NCBI GenBank assembly: GCA_024244705.1
Contig: JAAEOK010000112.1
Coordinates: forward strand, 109,673 to 173,672
DNA from: Alphaproteobacteria bacterium
GTDB taxonomy: Bacteria; Pseudomonadota; Alphaproteobacteria; JAAEOK01
Length of the DNA stretch: 64,000 nucleotides
Reading direction: 5' to 3'
Both the position numbers and the translations under genes were made by a program. Each line of letters begins with the position of its first letter. Within the stretch, counting starts at the first letter, position 1. A model generated the notes under the pieces. That model did no database searches. It worked only from the letters and a program-made list of their open reading frames with translations, and was not told the DNA's origin. Below are positions 1 through 9,242 of the stretch, piece after piece.

Positions 1-1
1 G

Positions 2-739
2 CGCCAACTTCTGCCTTTGATGCTGGCGCCCAAGGCCCTAGGCGACAGGGCTGATGGGGCTAGGGCCCTGCTTTCCAATTGGGACTACAGCATGTTTCGC
101 GACCAAGCCGAGCCGTTGATATTCACGGCCTGGCTTCGCGAACTCAACCGTGCGCTTTACGCCGACGAACTTGGCGATCTCTTCGAAAGTTACTGGGGAC
201 TGCGCGCGGAGGTCGTATTCCATATCTTGAGTGACGCGGGTCAATGGTGCGACGACATAACGACTGCCGGAACAGAAGACTGCGATTCGCGCATCGCCTT
301 GGCGCTCGATCGCGCCATCGCCAGGCTTGCGGCCGAATACGGCGATGACCCACTCGAGTGGTTCTGGGCAATTCCGCACCGAGCCGAATTCAAGAACCGC
401 GTCCTCGACGTGATCCCGCTGATCCGAGACCTCGCCAATTTGGCCATCGCGGTCGATGGCGGCACCTACACGATCAACCGAAATTCGTCGAGCATCGGCA
501 ACGATAAGGCGCCTTTCGCCGCCGTCCACGGCGCCGGATATCGAGCGATTTACGATCTCTCCGATCTCTCCCAATCGCTCTTTATTCAGGCGACCGGGCA
601 GTCCGGCAATCCGCTTTCGCCGTTCTACGACAGTTTCCTCGTATCGTGGCGCGACTTTCGCTATCTCAAGATTGCGGGGGACCGGGATTCGCTAGCTGCG
701 GATGCGCTCGGCGTGCTAACGCTCACGTCGAAACCATAG
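2..739 (+). CDS. Penicillin acylase family (Ntn-hydrolase) protein, C-terminal part, 5' end outside window
   Basis: The frame is open from the window edge, so this is the 3' part of a longer gene; family members are usually about 750-850 residues and about 245 are visible. The visible part matches the beta-chain C-terminus of penicillin/acyl-homoserine-lactone acylases. It has the NWDYSMFRDQAEPLIF segment and, near the end, HGAGYRAIYDLSDLSQSLF followed by TGQSGNPLSPFYDS. Such enzymes are usually periplasmic, self-cleaving amide hydrolases acting on acylated amines. The catalytic Ser at the beta-chain N-terminus lies upstream of the window, so activity and substrate cannot be judged. The stop codon is 12 bp before the threonine ammonia-lyase gene. 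Confidence 0.85.
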   Translation, partial: RQLLPLMLAPKALGDRADGARALLSNWDYSMFRDQAEPLIFTAWLRELNRALYADELGDLFESYWGLRAEVVFHILSDAGQWCDDITTAGTEDCDSRIALALDRAIARLAAEYGDDPLEWFWAIPHRAEFKNRVLDVIPLIRDLANLAIAVDGGTYTINRNSSSIGNDKAPFAAVHGAGYRAIYDLSDLSQSLFIQATGQSGNPLSPFYDSFLVSWRDFRYLKIAGDRDSLAADALGVLTLTSKP

Positions 740-751
740 GCTTCGCAAGCC

Positions 752-1978
752 ATGTCAGTGTCATTCGAGGACATAAGGAAGGCCGCCGAGCTGCTGCAAG
801 GTCAAATCGTCGCGACACCGACCGTCGCGTCGCGGACGCTATCGGATATCACCGGAGCGGAGTTGTCGCTCAAATTCGAGAACCTCCAATACACCGGGTC
901 ATTCAAGGACCGCGGGGCGCTGGTCAAGCTTTCGTCGCTGTCGGCGGCCGAACGGGAGCGCGGAATTATTGCCGTATCAGCGGGCAATCATGCCCAAGGC
1001 GTCGCCTATCATGCCGGACGCCTCGGTATTCCGGCGACAATTGTCATGCCGCGTGCGACGCCGTTCAATAAGGTTCGCTCGGTACACCGGTTCGGCGCTT
1101 GTACGGCACTCCATGGCGATGGATTGAGTGAGGCGGCGGAAGAGGCCCACCGCCGGGAAAAGGCTGACAAACTTGCGTTCATCCATCCATTCGACGACGA
1201 GCAAATCATTGCCGGACAGGGCACCGTCGCCCTGGAGATGCTTGCGACGGCGCCGGACCTCGATGTAGTCGTCGTCCCGGTCGGCGGCGGCGGGCTGATC
1301 TCCGGATGTGCGATCGCGGCCAAGGCGATCAAACCGACGATCGAAGTCATCGGCGTCGAATCGGAGCTCTATCCATGCATGTTCCAAGCCGTACACGGGT
1401 TGGAACTCAAAGCCTCGGGGCATTCGATCGCCGAAGGAATCGCCGTTAAGAGCCCAGGCAAACTTACCCGAGCAATTGTCGAATCGCTGGTCGACGATCT
1501 TCTGCTGGTCGGTGAAAGCGCCCTCGAGGATGCCGTCCAACTACTGATCGAAATAGAGAAGACCGTGGCCGAAGGCGCCGGCGGTGCCGCGCTCGCCGCG
1601 ATTCGCGCAAACCCCGAGCGGTTCGCGGGACGCAAGGTCGGCTTGATCATTTCAGGCGGAAACATCGATGCCCGTCTGTTGTCGAACATCCTGGTTCGCG
1701 GCCTCGTGCGCGACGGTCGGTTGGTCAAGATAAGAGTGGAAATCTCCGACCAGCCCGGTGCTCTGGCCCAGGTGTCCGAGATTTTAGGAAAATTGGGTGG
1801 CAATATCGTTGAGGTTTATCATCAACGAATGTTTTACGATGTGCCCGTGAAACTCGCCGAACTCGATGTCGTTGTCGAGACTCGGGATATCGAGCATGCC
1901 CAGGCGATCGTTTCCGCGTTGGAAGAAGAAGGCTATCCGACGCGCATGATGAAGGCCACCGAAGCGGAAGGGACCTAG
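752..1978 (+). CDS. ilvA: Threonine ammonia-lyase, single C-terminal ACT domain
   Basis: Pyridoxal-phosphate enzyme that deaminates L-threonine to 2-oxobutanoate and ammonia, the first step towards isoleucine. The Schiff-base lysine is K52 in GSFKDRGA, and a glycine-rich phosphate-binding loop (VGGGGLISG) is present. Residues about 330-400 form one ACT domain starting LVKIRVEISDQPGAL. At 408 residues it is the shorter type with one regulatory ACT domain rather than the about 510-residue biosynthetic enzyme with two. It lies 5 bp upstream of cystathionine beta-synthase, so the two are probably co-transcribed. A second PLP dehydratase without ACT is at 32.9 kb. The choice between ilvA and the catabolic name tdcB is a matter of convention here. 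Confidence 0.88.
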   Translation: MSVSFEDIRKAAELLQGQIVATPTVASRTLSDITGAELSLKFENLQYTGSFKDRGALVKLSSLSAAERERGIIAVSAGNHAQGVAYHAGRLGIPATIVMPRATPFNKVRSVHRFGACTALHGDGLSEAAEEAHRREKADKLAFIHPFDDEQIIAGQGTVALEMLATAPDLDVVVVPVGGGGLISGCAIAAKAIKPTIEVIGVESELYPCMFQAVHGLELKASGHSIAEGIAVKSPGKLTRAIVESLVDDLLLVGESALEDAVQLLIEIEKTVAEGAGGAALAAIRANPERFAGRKVGLIISGGNIDARLLSNILVRGLVRDGRLVKIRVEISDQPGALAQVSEILGKLGGNIVEVYHQRMFYDVPVKLAELDVVVETRDIEHAQAIVSALEEEGYPTRMMKATEAEGT

Positions 1979-1983
1979 GCGGA

Positions 1984-3396
1984 ATGACGGCGACGACCTC
2001 GGATCAGAAGCACCGCATACCCGATGTGAAGACCTTCGATGGCGTGCTCGACATGATCGGCAACACCCCGGTGGTCGAATTGAATCGTCTCGATACCGGT
2101 CCTTGCCGCCTTTTCGCCAAGCTCGAAAGCCAGAATCCCGGAGGATCGATCAAGGATCGTATCGGCCTCTATATGATCGAGGCCGCCGAACGCGAGGGAC
2201 GGATCGGACCAGGCGGCACTTTGATCGAAGCGACTGCGGGCAATACGGGGCTGGGCTTGGCACTGGTCGCGGCACAAAAGGGCTATCGACTGCTCATCGT
2301 CGTCCCGGACAAGATGAGCCAGGAAAAGATATTTAATCTTAAGGCGATGGGCGCCGAAGTTGTCCTGACCCGCTCCGACGTCGGCAAGGGTCATCCGGAA
2401 TATTATCAAGATCGGGCGGAGCAACTTGCCAAGGACACGCCGGGCGGCGTCTTCATCAATCAATTCGGCAACCCAGCCAATCCCCAGGCGCACTACGAAA
2501 CGACCGGGCCGGAAATCTGGGTGCAAATGGACCATGACGTCGACGCGATTGTATGCGGCGTCGGTTCGGGCGGCACGATCACCGGACTGAGCCGGTTTTT
2601 TGCGGATGTTTCACCCAACACCGAAATGATTCTGGCCGACCCGGAGGGATCGATCCTGGCGTCCTACGTCACCACCGGCGAGATACCCAACGATGTCGGA
2701 TCGTGGCTTGTCGAAGGAATCGGCGAGGACTTCGTGCCCCCGGTCAGCGACTTTTCCCGGGTCAGTCGTACTTATACGATCGGCGATAAGGAAGCCTTCT
2801 TGACCGCGCGCGAGTTGCTGCGCGCCGAAGGCATCCTGGCCGGCTCGTCCACCGGCACGCTATTGGCGGCCGCGCTCCGATATTGCCGCGAGCAATCCTC
2901 GCCCAAGCGAGTGCTGACGTTCGTTTGCGACAGCGGAAACAAGTATCTGTCGAAGATGTACAACGACTTCTGGATGATAGATCAGGGATTTATCGACCTC
3001 GAGCAGCACGGTGACCTTCGTGATCTGATCGCCCGCAAATACGAGGAACACGCGGTCGTCACCGTCGGCCCCGACGAATCTCTACTCGGCGCGCTGGGGC
3101 GGATGAAGCTCTATGACGTATCCCAACTACCTGTGGTCGACGACGAGGATGTCGTCGGCATCATCGACGAGGAAGACATCCTGCTGGCGGTTTATGGTCA
3201 TGACGACCAATTTCAAGCTCCGGTGCGCGAGGCCATGACCCGCAATCTTTCATTCGTCGGACCGACGACGGCCGCCGAAGAGCTGTTGTCGATATTTCGT
3301 CAAGGCATGGTTGCTATCGTGAAGGATGGTGAAAGATTTCTCGGTCTCATCACGCGCATGGATTTGCTCAATCACCTGCGCCGCCGAATGGGATGA
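1984..3396 (+). CDS. cbs: Cystathionine beta-synthase with C-terminal CBS pair
   Basis: Fold-type II PLP enzyme of 470 residues. Residues about 20-325 are the catalytic core with GNTPVVEL, the PLP lysine K57 in NPGGSIKDRI and the substrate loop EATAGNTGLGLA. Residues about 340-470 hold two CBS repeats (DVSQLPVVDDEDVVGIIDEED and a second ending in FLGLITRMDLL). Known members condense serine with homocysteine in reverse transsulfuration; the CBS pair distinguishes it from plain cysteine synthase CysK. No cystathionine gamma-lyase gene follows it. The ATG is 5 bp after the ilvA stop. An O-acetylserine-dependent cysteine synthase activity cannot be excluded from sequence. Confidence 0.87.
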   Translation: MTATTSDQKHRIPDVKTFDGVLDMIGNTPVVELNRLDTGPCRLFAKLESQNPGGSIKDRIGLYMIEAAEREGRIGPGGTLIEATAGNTGLGLALVAAQKGYRLLIVVPDKMSQEKIFNLKAMGAEVVLTRSDVGKGHPEYYQDRAEQLAKDTPGGVFINQFGNPANPQAHYETTGPEIWVQMDHDVDAIVCGVGSGGTITGLSRFFADVSPNTEMILADPEGSILASYVTTGEIPNDVGSWLVEGIGEDFVPPVSDFSRVSRTYTIGDKEAFLTARELLRAEGILAGSSTGTLLAAALRYCREQSSPKRVLTFVCDSGNKYLSKMYNDFWMIDQGFIDLEQHGDLRDLIARKYEEHAVVTVGPDESLLGALGRMKLYDVSQLPVVDDEDVVGIIDEEDILLAVYGHDDQFQAPVREAMTRNLSFVGPTTAAEELLSIFRQGMVAIVKDGERFLGLITRMDLLNHLRRRMG

Positions 3397-3483
3397 AGAT
3401 CGGAGCGATGCCGGACACGGCGAAACACACGGCTCGGATTTTCGGTACGACAGAGACGATGGCCAGCATGCGGAGATCGAGGC

Positions 3484-4935
3484 GTGGAGGACGGTAAGCA
3501 TGCCGGCCTGCTGGCCGGGTACGATGCGGCGGGCTTTTACTGCGAGCTATGCGGGACCGGCGATTCGCCGCCCGTGCACACCGCGGCCATTCGAGCCTGT
3601 CTCGATGCAATGGATTTTGGCGAGCTGCAACGTCGGGCGGAGGACGTTGCCCGAGAGCTCTATAACTTCGGCATCACCTTCACGGTCTACACGGACCGCG
3701 AGGCGATCGACCGGATCCTGCCATTTGACGTGATTCCGCGCGTGCTCGCCAACGATGAGTTCGCCCGCATCGAAGCTGGCGTTATTCAACGTGTTGCGAC
3801 GCTAAACGCCTTTCTCCACGATATCTATCACGATGCGAAAGTCGTCAACGACGGCGTCGTGCCGAAGGAATTGATTTACGGCAATCCCAATTATCGCGCG
3901 GCGATGGTGGGGATCGATGTCCCCTGCAACACCTATGTCCACATTTGCGGCACTGACCTCGTGCGCGGCGCCGACGGCGAGTTTCTCGTCCTTGAGGACA
4001 ACGCGCGGACGCCGTCTGGCGTGTCATACGTCGTCGAAAACCGCCACATGATGCAGCGCGCTTTCCCCGATTTGATGGGCGACATGGAGGTCCGTCCGGT
4101 TGAGGATTACGGCCAAAGGCTGCATGACGCCATGGTCGAGGTAGGCCCGGCAGGAATCGGTTCGCCGATGGTCGTTCTGCTATCGCCGGGAACATTCAAC
4201 TCCGCTTATTCGGAGCACATTTTCCTCGCCCGGGAAATGGGCGTCCCCCTGGTCGAAGGCCAGGATCTGATCGTCGCGAATGATCGAGTGTTCATGAAAA
4301 CGACCGCCGGACCGACCGCGGTCGACGTCATATATCGACGGATCGACGATGATTTCCTCGACCCACGTGCTTTCCGCCCGGACAGCATGCTCGGCGTCCC
4401 CGGGTTATTCGATTGCTATCGCAAAGGCAACGTCACGATCGCCAACGCGGTTGGGACCGGAGTGGCCGACAACAAAGCGGTGTATGCCTATATGCCGCGC
4501 CTGACCAAATACTACCTGGACCAGGAACCGATCTTACCCAACGTTCAGACCAATATCTGCGCCGAGCCCGACGCGCTCGCATTCACTCTTGATCACCTCG
4601 ATGAGTTGGTCATCAAGCCGGTCAACGAATCGGGTGGATACGGCATGCTCGTCGGGCCCCATGCGACGCGGGCGGAGATCGAGGAATTTCGCGCCAAACT
4701 TCTTGGCGATCCAGGCAACTATATCAGCCAACCGGTGGTCAGCCTGTCGGTGTCGCCGACCTTGGCCGAGACGGCCATCGAACCGCGGCACGTCGACCTA
4801 CGTCCGTTCGCCATCACCGGCCGCGATACGTGGGTATTGCCTGGCGGCTTGACCCGCGTCGCACTGCGCAAAGGCTCGCTGGTCGTCAATTCCTCCCAAG
4901 GTGGCGGATCCAAGGATACCTGGGTGCTGTCATGA
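3484..4935 (+). CDS. Circularly permuted ATP-grasp type 2 protein
   Basis: Protein of 483 residues from a GTG start, matching the circularly permuted ATP-grasp family (formerly DUF404/DUF407). Recognisable blocks are [55 protein letters not shown] and [14 protein letters not shown], the last being an ATP-grasp strand with an invariant lysine. Members ligate carboxylates to amines using ATP; the natural substrate is not established. Its stop overlaps the alpha-E start by 4 bp (ATGA), the usual coupling of this pair. In many genomes a transglutaminase-like protease and a proteasome-type protein follow the pair; neither is present here. Confidence 0.88.
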   Translation: MEDGKHAGLLAGYDAAGFYCELCGTGDSPPVHTAAIRACLDAMDFGELQRRAEDVARELYNFGITFTVYTDREAIDRILPFDVIPRVLANDEFARIEAGVIQRVATLNAFLHDIYHDAKVVNDGVVPKELIYGNPNYRAAMVGIDVPCNTYVHICGTDLVRGADGEFLVLEDNARTPSGVSYVVENRHMMQRAFPDLMGDMEVRPVEDYGQRLHDAMVEVGPAGIGSPMVVLLSPGTFNSAYSEHIFLAREMGVPLVEGQDLIVANDRVFMKTTAGPTAVDVIYRRIDDDFLDPRAFRPDSMLGVPGLFDCYRKGNVTIANAVGTGVADNKAVYAYMPRLTKYYLDQEPILPNVQTNICAEPDALAFTLDHLDELVIKPVNESGGYGMLVGPHATRAEIEEFRAKLLGDPGNYISQPVVSLSVSPTLAETAIEPRHVDLRPFAITGRDTWVLPGGLTRVALRKGSLVVNSSQGGGSKDTWVLS

Positions 4936-5927
4936 AACCCGGCGAACCGGGTACCGAGCTACTGGCGCGTTATGCGGAATCAATTTTCTGGCTGGCCCGA
5001 TATGTCGAGCGGGCGGAAAACCTGGCTCGTATCCTCGATGTCCAGGAGAGCTTCTCGCGCGACACGCCGGGGGCCAAGAATTGGTTTTCCATTGTTCAGC
5101 TTTACGCCGACGAAGGGCGGTACTTCGAGCATCATAGCGAGGCCAGCGCGGCCGGCGTCATCGACTTCTATGTCATGAACTTGGAAAACCCGTCATCGAT
5201 CATCTCGACCATTCGAATGGCGCGGGAAAACGCGCGTACCTTGCGTCCGCTGATCAGCACGGAAATGTGGACGCACCTCAATGTCTTCTACAATCAGCTT
5301 CGAGGAACCGCGTCATCGCGCATGGCGTTATCGGAGTTGTCACGCCTGTGCGCCGTCATCAAGGAAAATTGCCAGACCCATACCGGCATCACCGAAGGCA
5401 CGTTCTTCCGCGACCAAGGATGGCTGTTTTATGAATTGGGCCGTGCGATCGAGAGGGCCGACCAGACGACCCGCGTCGTCGACATAAAATACCACCTCTT
5501 GCTCCCCCAACGGGATGAAGTCGGCCGTATCCTAGATATAAATCAGTGGCATACCTTGCTCCGGTCGCTTGCCGGATACCACGCCTATCGACGCCATTAT
5601 CCGAGTGGCATGAGTGCCAAGAGTGTCGTCGAGTTCCTGCTTCTGAATCCGGAATTTCCACGTTCTCTCGCCTTGTGCGCCGACCGCATAATTCAAACGC
5701 TGGCGAGTTTGCGGTCGCGTTTCGACCTGCACGGCGGCGCTCGGGCAATCGAAAGCGCCGAATCATTTATCGATAAACTCCAGAATGCCCGCGAAACAAA
5801 TATTCTCGCCATGGGGTTGAATGAGTTCCTGGATGGGGTTCAAATCGACTTGGTCCATATCTCGGCGAATATTGCCGCCGGGTTCTTTGGACACGACGCT
5901 GAGCAAGGTTCGGGGAGCCGGCCATGA
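4932..5927 (+). CDS. Alpha-E domain protein (DUF403), partner of the ATP-grasp protein
   Basis: All-alpha protein of 331 residues beginning [17 protein letters not shown], followed by the family signature FWLARYVERAENLARILDV. The ATG at 4932 is chosen because it overlaps the ATP-grasp stop (ATGA), although the frame stays open further upstream. The alpha-E domain is nearly always encoded next to circularly permuted ATP-grasp proteins and is proposed to belong to a peptide-ligation or modification system; no biochemical role is firmly assigned. Its own stop overlaps the next gene by 4 bp, so all three genes are translationally coupled. Confidence 0.9.
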   Translation: MKPGEPGTELLARYAESIFWLARYVERAENLARILDVQESFSRDTPGAKNWFSIVQLYADEGRYFEHHSEASAAGVIDFYVMNLENPSSIISTIRMARENARTLRPLISTEMWTHLNVFYNQLRGTASSRMALSELSRLCAVIKENCQTHTGITEGTFFRDQGWLFYELGRAIERADQTTRVVDIKYHLLLPQRDEVGRILDINQWHTLLRSLAGYHAYRRHYPSGMSAKSVVEFLLLNPEFPRSLALCADRIIQTLASLRSRFDLHGGARAIESAESFIDKLQNARETNILAMGLNEFLDGVQIDLVHISANIAAGFFGHDAEQGSGSRP

Positions 5928-6652
5928 GCGCGCCAACAAGACCGCCGAAACTGGTAGCACCGCTTCGTTTTTACAGGTCGGCGCCGCGTCCCTGCGCCTA
6001 CCTCCCCGGGCTCATGGAGCAGTTGATATTCGCCGAGCTTGACGACGCCAGCGCTATGGAGTCTTACGACACTCTGACCCATGCGGGTTTTCGACGCAGC
6101 CACAACATAATTTATCGGCCCGCCTGCGCCAATTGCGCGGCCTGCATCCCGGTCCGGATCGTCGCCCATGATTTCGAGCCTGATAAATCGCTGTTGAGAA
6201 TTCGCCGCCGCAACCGGGACACCATTGTCGTGCTGGCGGAAGCTCGCGCCACGATCGAGCAGTTTCATGTCTTTCAGCGATATCAGCGCATTCGCCATCC
6301 CGGCGGCGATATGGCCGAAATGACCTTCGCCCAATATCGGGCGATGATCGAAGAAACCGCCGTTAGCACATTCGTTTCGGAATTCCGGAAATCGTCCGGC
6401 GAATTGATTGGCGCGATGCTGGCAGACCAACTTGGGGACGGCGTTTCTGCGGTTTACAGTTTCTTCGATCCCGCCCACGAATCGGCGAGCCCAGGAACCT
6501 TCATGATTCTATGGCTAATCGATGAAGCGAGGCGGCGCAACCTACCTTACGTCTATCTTGGTTACTGGATCGAAGAGAGCCCCAAAATGTCCTACAAGAC
6601 GCGATTTCGACCGATCGAAGCCCTTGGCGGAAAGGGTTGGGCCCGCATATAG
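5924..6652 (+). CDS. bpt: Aspartate/glutamate leucyltransferase (bacterial N-end rule)
   Basis: Aminoacyl-tRNA-protein transferase of 242 residues that adds leucine to N-terminal Asp/Glu, making proteins substrates for ClpS-ClpAP. The N-terminal ATE domain contains PCAYLPGLMEQLIF and the Cys cluster RPACANCAACIPVRI; the C-terminal domain has the GNAT-like ending LPYVYLGYWIEESPKMSYK. The length is normal for Bpt. The ATG overlaps the alpha-E stop (ATGA). Coupling to the ATP-grasp/alpha-E pair is unusual in my knowledge, since alphaproteobacterial bpt often sits near parC or hemB instead. Confidence 0.92.
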   Translation: MSAPTRPPKLVAPLRFYRSAPRPCAYLPGLMEQLIFAELDDASAMESYDTLTHAGFRRSHNIIYRPACANCAACIPVRIVAHDFEPDKSLLRIRRRNRDTIVVLAEARATIEQFHVFQRYQRIRHPGGDMAEMTFAQYRAMIEETAVSTFVSEFRKSSGELIGAMLADQLGDGVSAVYSFFDPAHESASPGTFMILWLIDEARRRNLPYVYLGYWIEESPKMSYKTRFRPIEALGGKGWARI

Positions 6653-6926
6653 AGCGGAAAGTATTCGCGCCCGCGCGATGATCCGGCAGGCAAGGCGAGC
6701 CGGCCGCCAATTGCGGAGCGGACTTCGATCGCAGCCAGATGTCCAAGCCTTCGCAGCCATTCCCATCAGGCCGCCTACGGCATGCCGCGCCAGGCCGGTT
6801 CACGCTGAGATTTACCGCCGTGCAGGGGTGAGACCCGCTTGAGGGGACCAACCTCTTCTGCTATGTCTTTTGCCAGCGTGCGACTGAAGCACTCACAAAT
6901 TCAAACCGAAAACAGGGAGCTAAAAC
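6653..6926. other. Intergenic region upstream of the TRAP operon
   Basis: Stretch of 274 bp without a convincing gene. It should hold the promoter of the TRAP transporter genes, but I could not single out a clear -35/-10 pair. A good ribosome binding site (GGGAGC) lies just before the 6927 start. No strong inverted repeat or terminator follows bpt. Confidence 0.4.
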
Positions 6927-8036
6927 ATGAAGAGGCGTCAATTCTTGAAAAAGGCGGGTGTCGCTGGTGTCGGCACTGCAGCCGCTGCGTCTACTCTCGC
7001 AGCACCCGCGATCGCCCAGGACCGTGTCGAAATGGTCATGGTATCAACTTGGCCGCGTGATTTTCCCGGTCTTGGCACGGGTGCCCAGCGTCTGGCGCAG
7101 CGTATTACGGACATGACCGATGGCCACATCCAGGTCGAATACTTCGCCGCCGGTGAGCGCGTTGGGGCGTTCGATTCGTTCGACGAAGTCGCATCGGGCA
7201 ACGCGCAGGCCTATCACGCCGCGGATTACTACTGGAAGGGCAAGCATCCCGGGTGGGCCTACTATACGTCGGTGCCGTTCGGCCTGACCTACACCGAAAT
7301 GAACGCCTGGATCCGCTTTGGCGGTGGCCAAGAGCTGTGGGACGAGTTGGCCGGCGAGTTCGGCATCAAAGGCGTGATGGCCGGCAATACCGGCTGTCAG
7401 ATGGGCGGCTGGTTCAACAAGGAGATCAATTCCCCGGACGACCTGAAGGGTCTGAAGATGCGCATTCCCGGCCTCGGCGGTGACGTCATGGCCAAGCTCG
7501 GCGCGTCTCCGGTGTCCCTGCCCGGCGGCCAGATCTATGAGAATCTGGTATCCGGAGCCATTGACGCCACCGAATGGGTTGGTCCTTGGAATGACGGCTT
7601 CATGAAGTTCTATGAGGCCGCCAAGTATTATTACTATCCCGGCATGCACGAGCCCGGCTCGATGTTGGCCTTCGGTCTGAACAAGTCGTTTTGGGAGGGG
7701 CTATCGAGGCCGAATCAATTGATCATCGAATCGGCGGCGGCCATGGAGAACGATGTCATGATGGCGGAATATAATGCCAACAGTGGCTCGTCCTTGGCAG
7801 TTTTGATCCAGGATCATGGCGTCAAGCTTCGTGAGTTCAACGACGACGTCTACGACGCCTTCGGCGAGGCCGCCGAGGAAGTGTTCGTCGACGTCCGCGC
7901 TCACGGCCCGTTGGCCCAACGCATCGATGAGAGCTTCCAGAACGCCCGTCGCGATCTCGGAAACTGGTCGAGGATCTCGGACCAAGCCTTCATCGCCCAA
8001 CGCAACCGCGTTTTGGGTGTCGGCCAAGCCGGATAG
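6927..8036 (+). CDS. TRAP transporter solute-binding protein, DctP family, TakP-like
   Basis: Periplasmic binding protein of 369 residues. The N-terminus MKRRQFLKKAGVAGVG followed by an Ala-rich stretch and APAIAQ is a twin-arginine signal peptide. The mature part has the DctP features of the TakP/2-oxoacid-type branch: a conserved Arg in LKMRIPGLGGDVMAKLG, and GAIDATEWVGPWND, where this branch carries its ligand-binding Glu/Trp. The substrate is probably an organic acid, possibly a 2-oxo acid bound with a cation, but this is inferred from the branch. It is followed by a hairpin terminator and then the two permease genes. Confidence 0.9.
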   Translation: MKRRQFLKKAGVAGVGTAAAASTLAAPAIAQDRVEMVMVSTWPRDFPGLGTGAQRLAQRITDMTDGHIQVEYFAAGERVGAFDSFDEVASGNAQAYHAADYYWKGKHPGWAYYTSVPFGLTYTEMNAWIRFGGGQELWDELAGEFGIKGVMAGNTGCQMGGWFNKEINSPDDLKGLKMRIPGLGGDVMAKLGASPVSLPGGQIYENLVSGAIDATEWVGPWNDGFMKFYEAAKYYYYPGMHEPGSMLAFGLNKSFWEGLSRPNQLIIESAAAMENDVMMAEYNANSGSSLAVLIQDHGVKLREFNDDVYDAFGEAAEEVFVDVRAHGPLAQRIDESFQNARRDLGNWSRISDQAFIAQRNRVLGVGQAG

Positions 8037-8047
8037 CTAACGAAATG

Positions 8048-8080
8048 GAAGCGGAGCCCCAGGGCTCCGCTTCTTGTTTC
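8048..8080 (+). terminator. Intrinsic terminator/attenuator between binding protein and permease genes
   Basis: Perfect 12-bp inverted repeat (8048-8059 with 8062-8073, GAAGCGGAGCCC) with a T-rich tail (TTCTTGTTTC). It lies 11 bp after the binding-protein stop and 57 bp before the small permease start. It may be partly leaky and give more binding protein than permease. Confidence 0.75.
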
Positions 8081-8136
8081 TGGCAAGACGATAACAAAAG
8101 CGTGATAGCCTCGAGTCCAATTGGATTGCGGCGTCG

Positions 8137-9213
8137 ATGACGGAGTCTGCTCAGGTAACCAGCGGCGGCGGAACACCGCATCAGGCCAGCGTCGTACCAA
8201 CACATGGTACGACCGATCTGGTATTGCGAATTTTCGCGCTTTCAGTGGTTGCCGTTGCGCTGGCGTTTCTTGTCAACAGCTATCTCGTTCACTGGCGCGG
8301 CTGGCCGGGTTTGTTTTATTTTCTCGGCGATTTGGGTGTGCCGGGATTCACACCGCCCAAGACGGCGCTCGATAGTTCTGCGGTGGGACTTGGCTGGGCG
8401 CAACTCTTGTTGTTCCTGGGCGCAATAGCTGCCTGCATTGTAATTGTACTTTCGAACCGCAGCCGAACGCTTCACGAAGAATCGGAACGGCTGACAGCGC
8501 TCGCCACCTATATCGCCCGTGCCGCTTTCTGGGCTGTTTTCCTCGTTGGTATCGCCGATGCGCTCATTTCATTCCTGCGCGTTGAGGCGCTCCTCGGAAA
8601 TGTCGTCGGTGATGCTTTAGCGCAGGATCTGGGCCGGTCCAGTTTTCGCGGAACTTATGTCCTCTACCCGCTGGTTGTCGTTGCCATGGTGATCGCGTTT
8701 TTCTCACGGTCGGTCGGATTCATGTGGCTCGCGCTGCTGGTCGTCGTGGCCGAGCTTCAGATCGTGATTCTGCGCTTCATCTTTTCCTACGAACAGGCGT
8801 TCATGGCCGATCTGGTTCGTTTTTGGTACGCGGCCCTGTTCCTGTTTGCCAGTGCGTACACGTTGCTCCATGAAGGTCATGTGAGGGTCGATTTGCTTTA
8901 TGCTGGATTCAGCGTGCGCCGAAAGGCGTGGTCGAACCTGATCGGCTCGCTCTTGCTCGGCGTTCCGGTGTGCTGGATCATCTTGGGCCTCGGCATGGCC
9001 GACAAAGGCGGCACGATTATTAGCCCGCTCCTCAATTTCGAGGTTACGCAGGCCGGATTCGGCATGTACGTGAAGTACTTCATGGCCGGGTTCCTCATCG
9101 TCTATGCCGTGTCCATGCTGGTTCAGTTCATGAGCTATTTCCTGAACAGCGCCGGCATATTGCTACACGAGCCCGATTCACATTTGGCACAACCCGAGGA
9201 GGCGCATTTCTAG
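8137..9213 (+). CDS. TRAP transporter small permease (DctQ-type), enlarged
   Basis: Integral membrane protein of 358 residues with about eight hydrophobic segments. The last four carry the DctQ-like signature, including RFWYAALFLFASAYTLLHEGHVRVDLLY. Classical DctQ is about 160-200 residues with four membrane helices, so the N-terminal half (about residues 25-165) is an extra membrane unit, a form seen with TakQ-type transporters. It forms the membrane complex with the large permease starting 29 bp downstream and uses the ion gradient to import the ligand delivered by the binding protein. Confidence 0.87.
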   Translation: MTESAQVTSGGGTPHQASVVPTHGTTDLVLRIFALSVVAVALAFLVNSYLVHWRGWPGLFYFLGDLGVPGFTPPKTALDSSAVGLGWAQLLLFLGAIAACIVIVLSNRSRTLHEESERLTALATYIARAAFWAVFLVGIADALISFLRVEALLGNVVGDALAQDLGRSSFRGTYVLYPLVVVAMVIAFFSRSVGFMWLALLVVVAELQIVILRFIFSYEQAFMADLVRFWYAALFLFASAYTLLHEGHVRVDLLYAGFSVRRKAWSNLIGSLLLGVPVCWIILGLGMADKGGTIISPLLNFEVTQAGFGMYVKYFMAGFLIVYAVSMLVQFMSYFLNSAGILLHEPDSHLAQPEEAHF

Positions 9214-9242
9214 CGCCCCCGGGCGTCGGAAATGCCGTTTCG

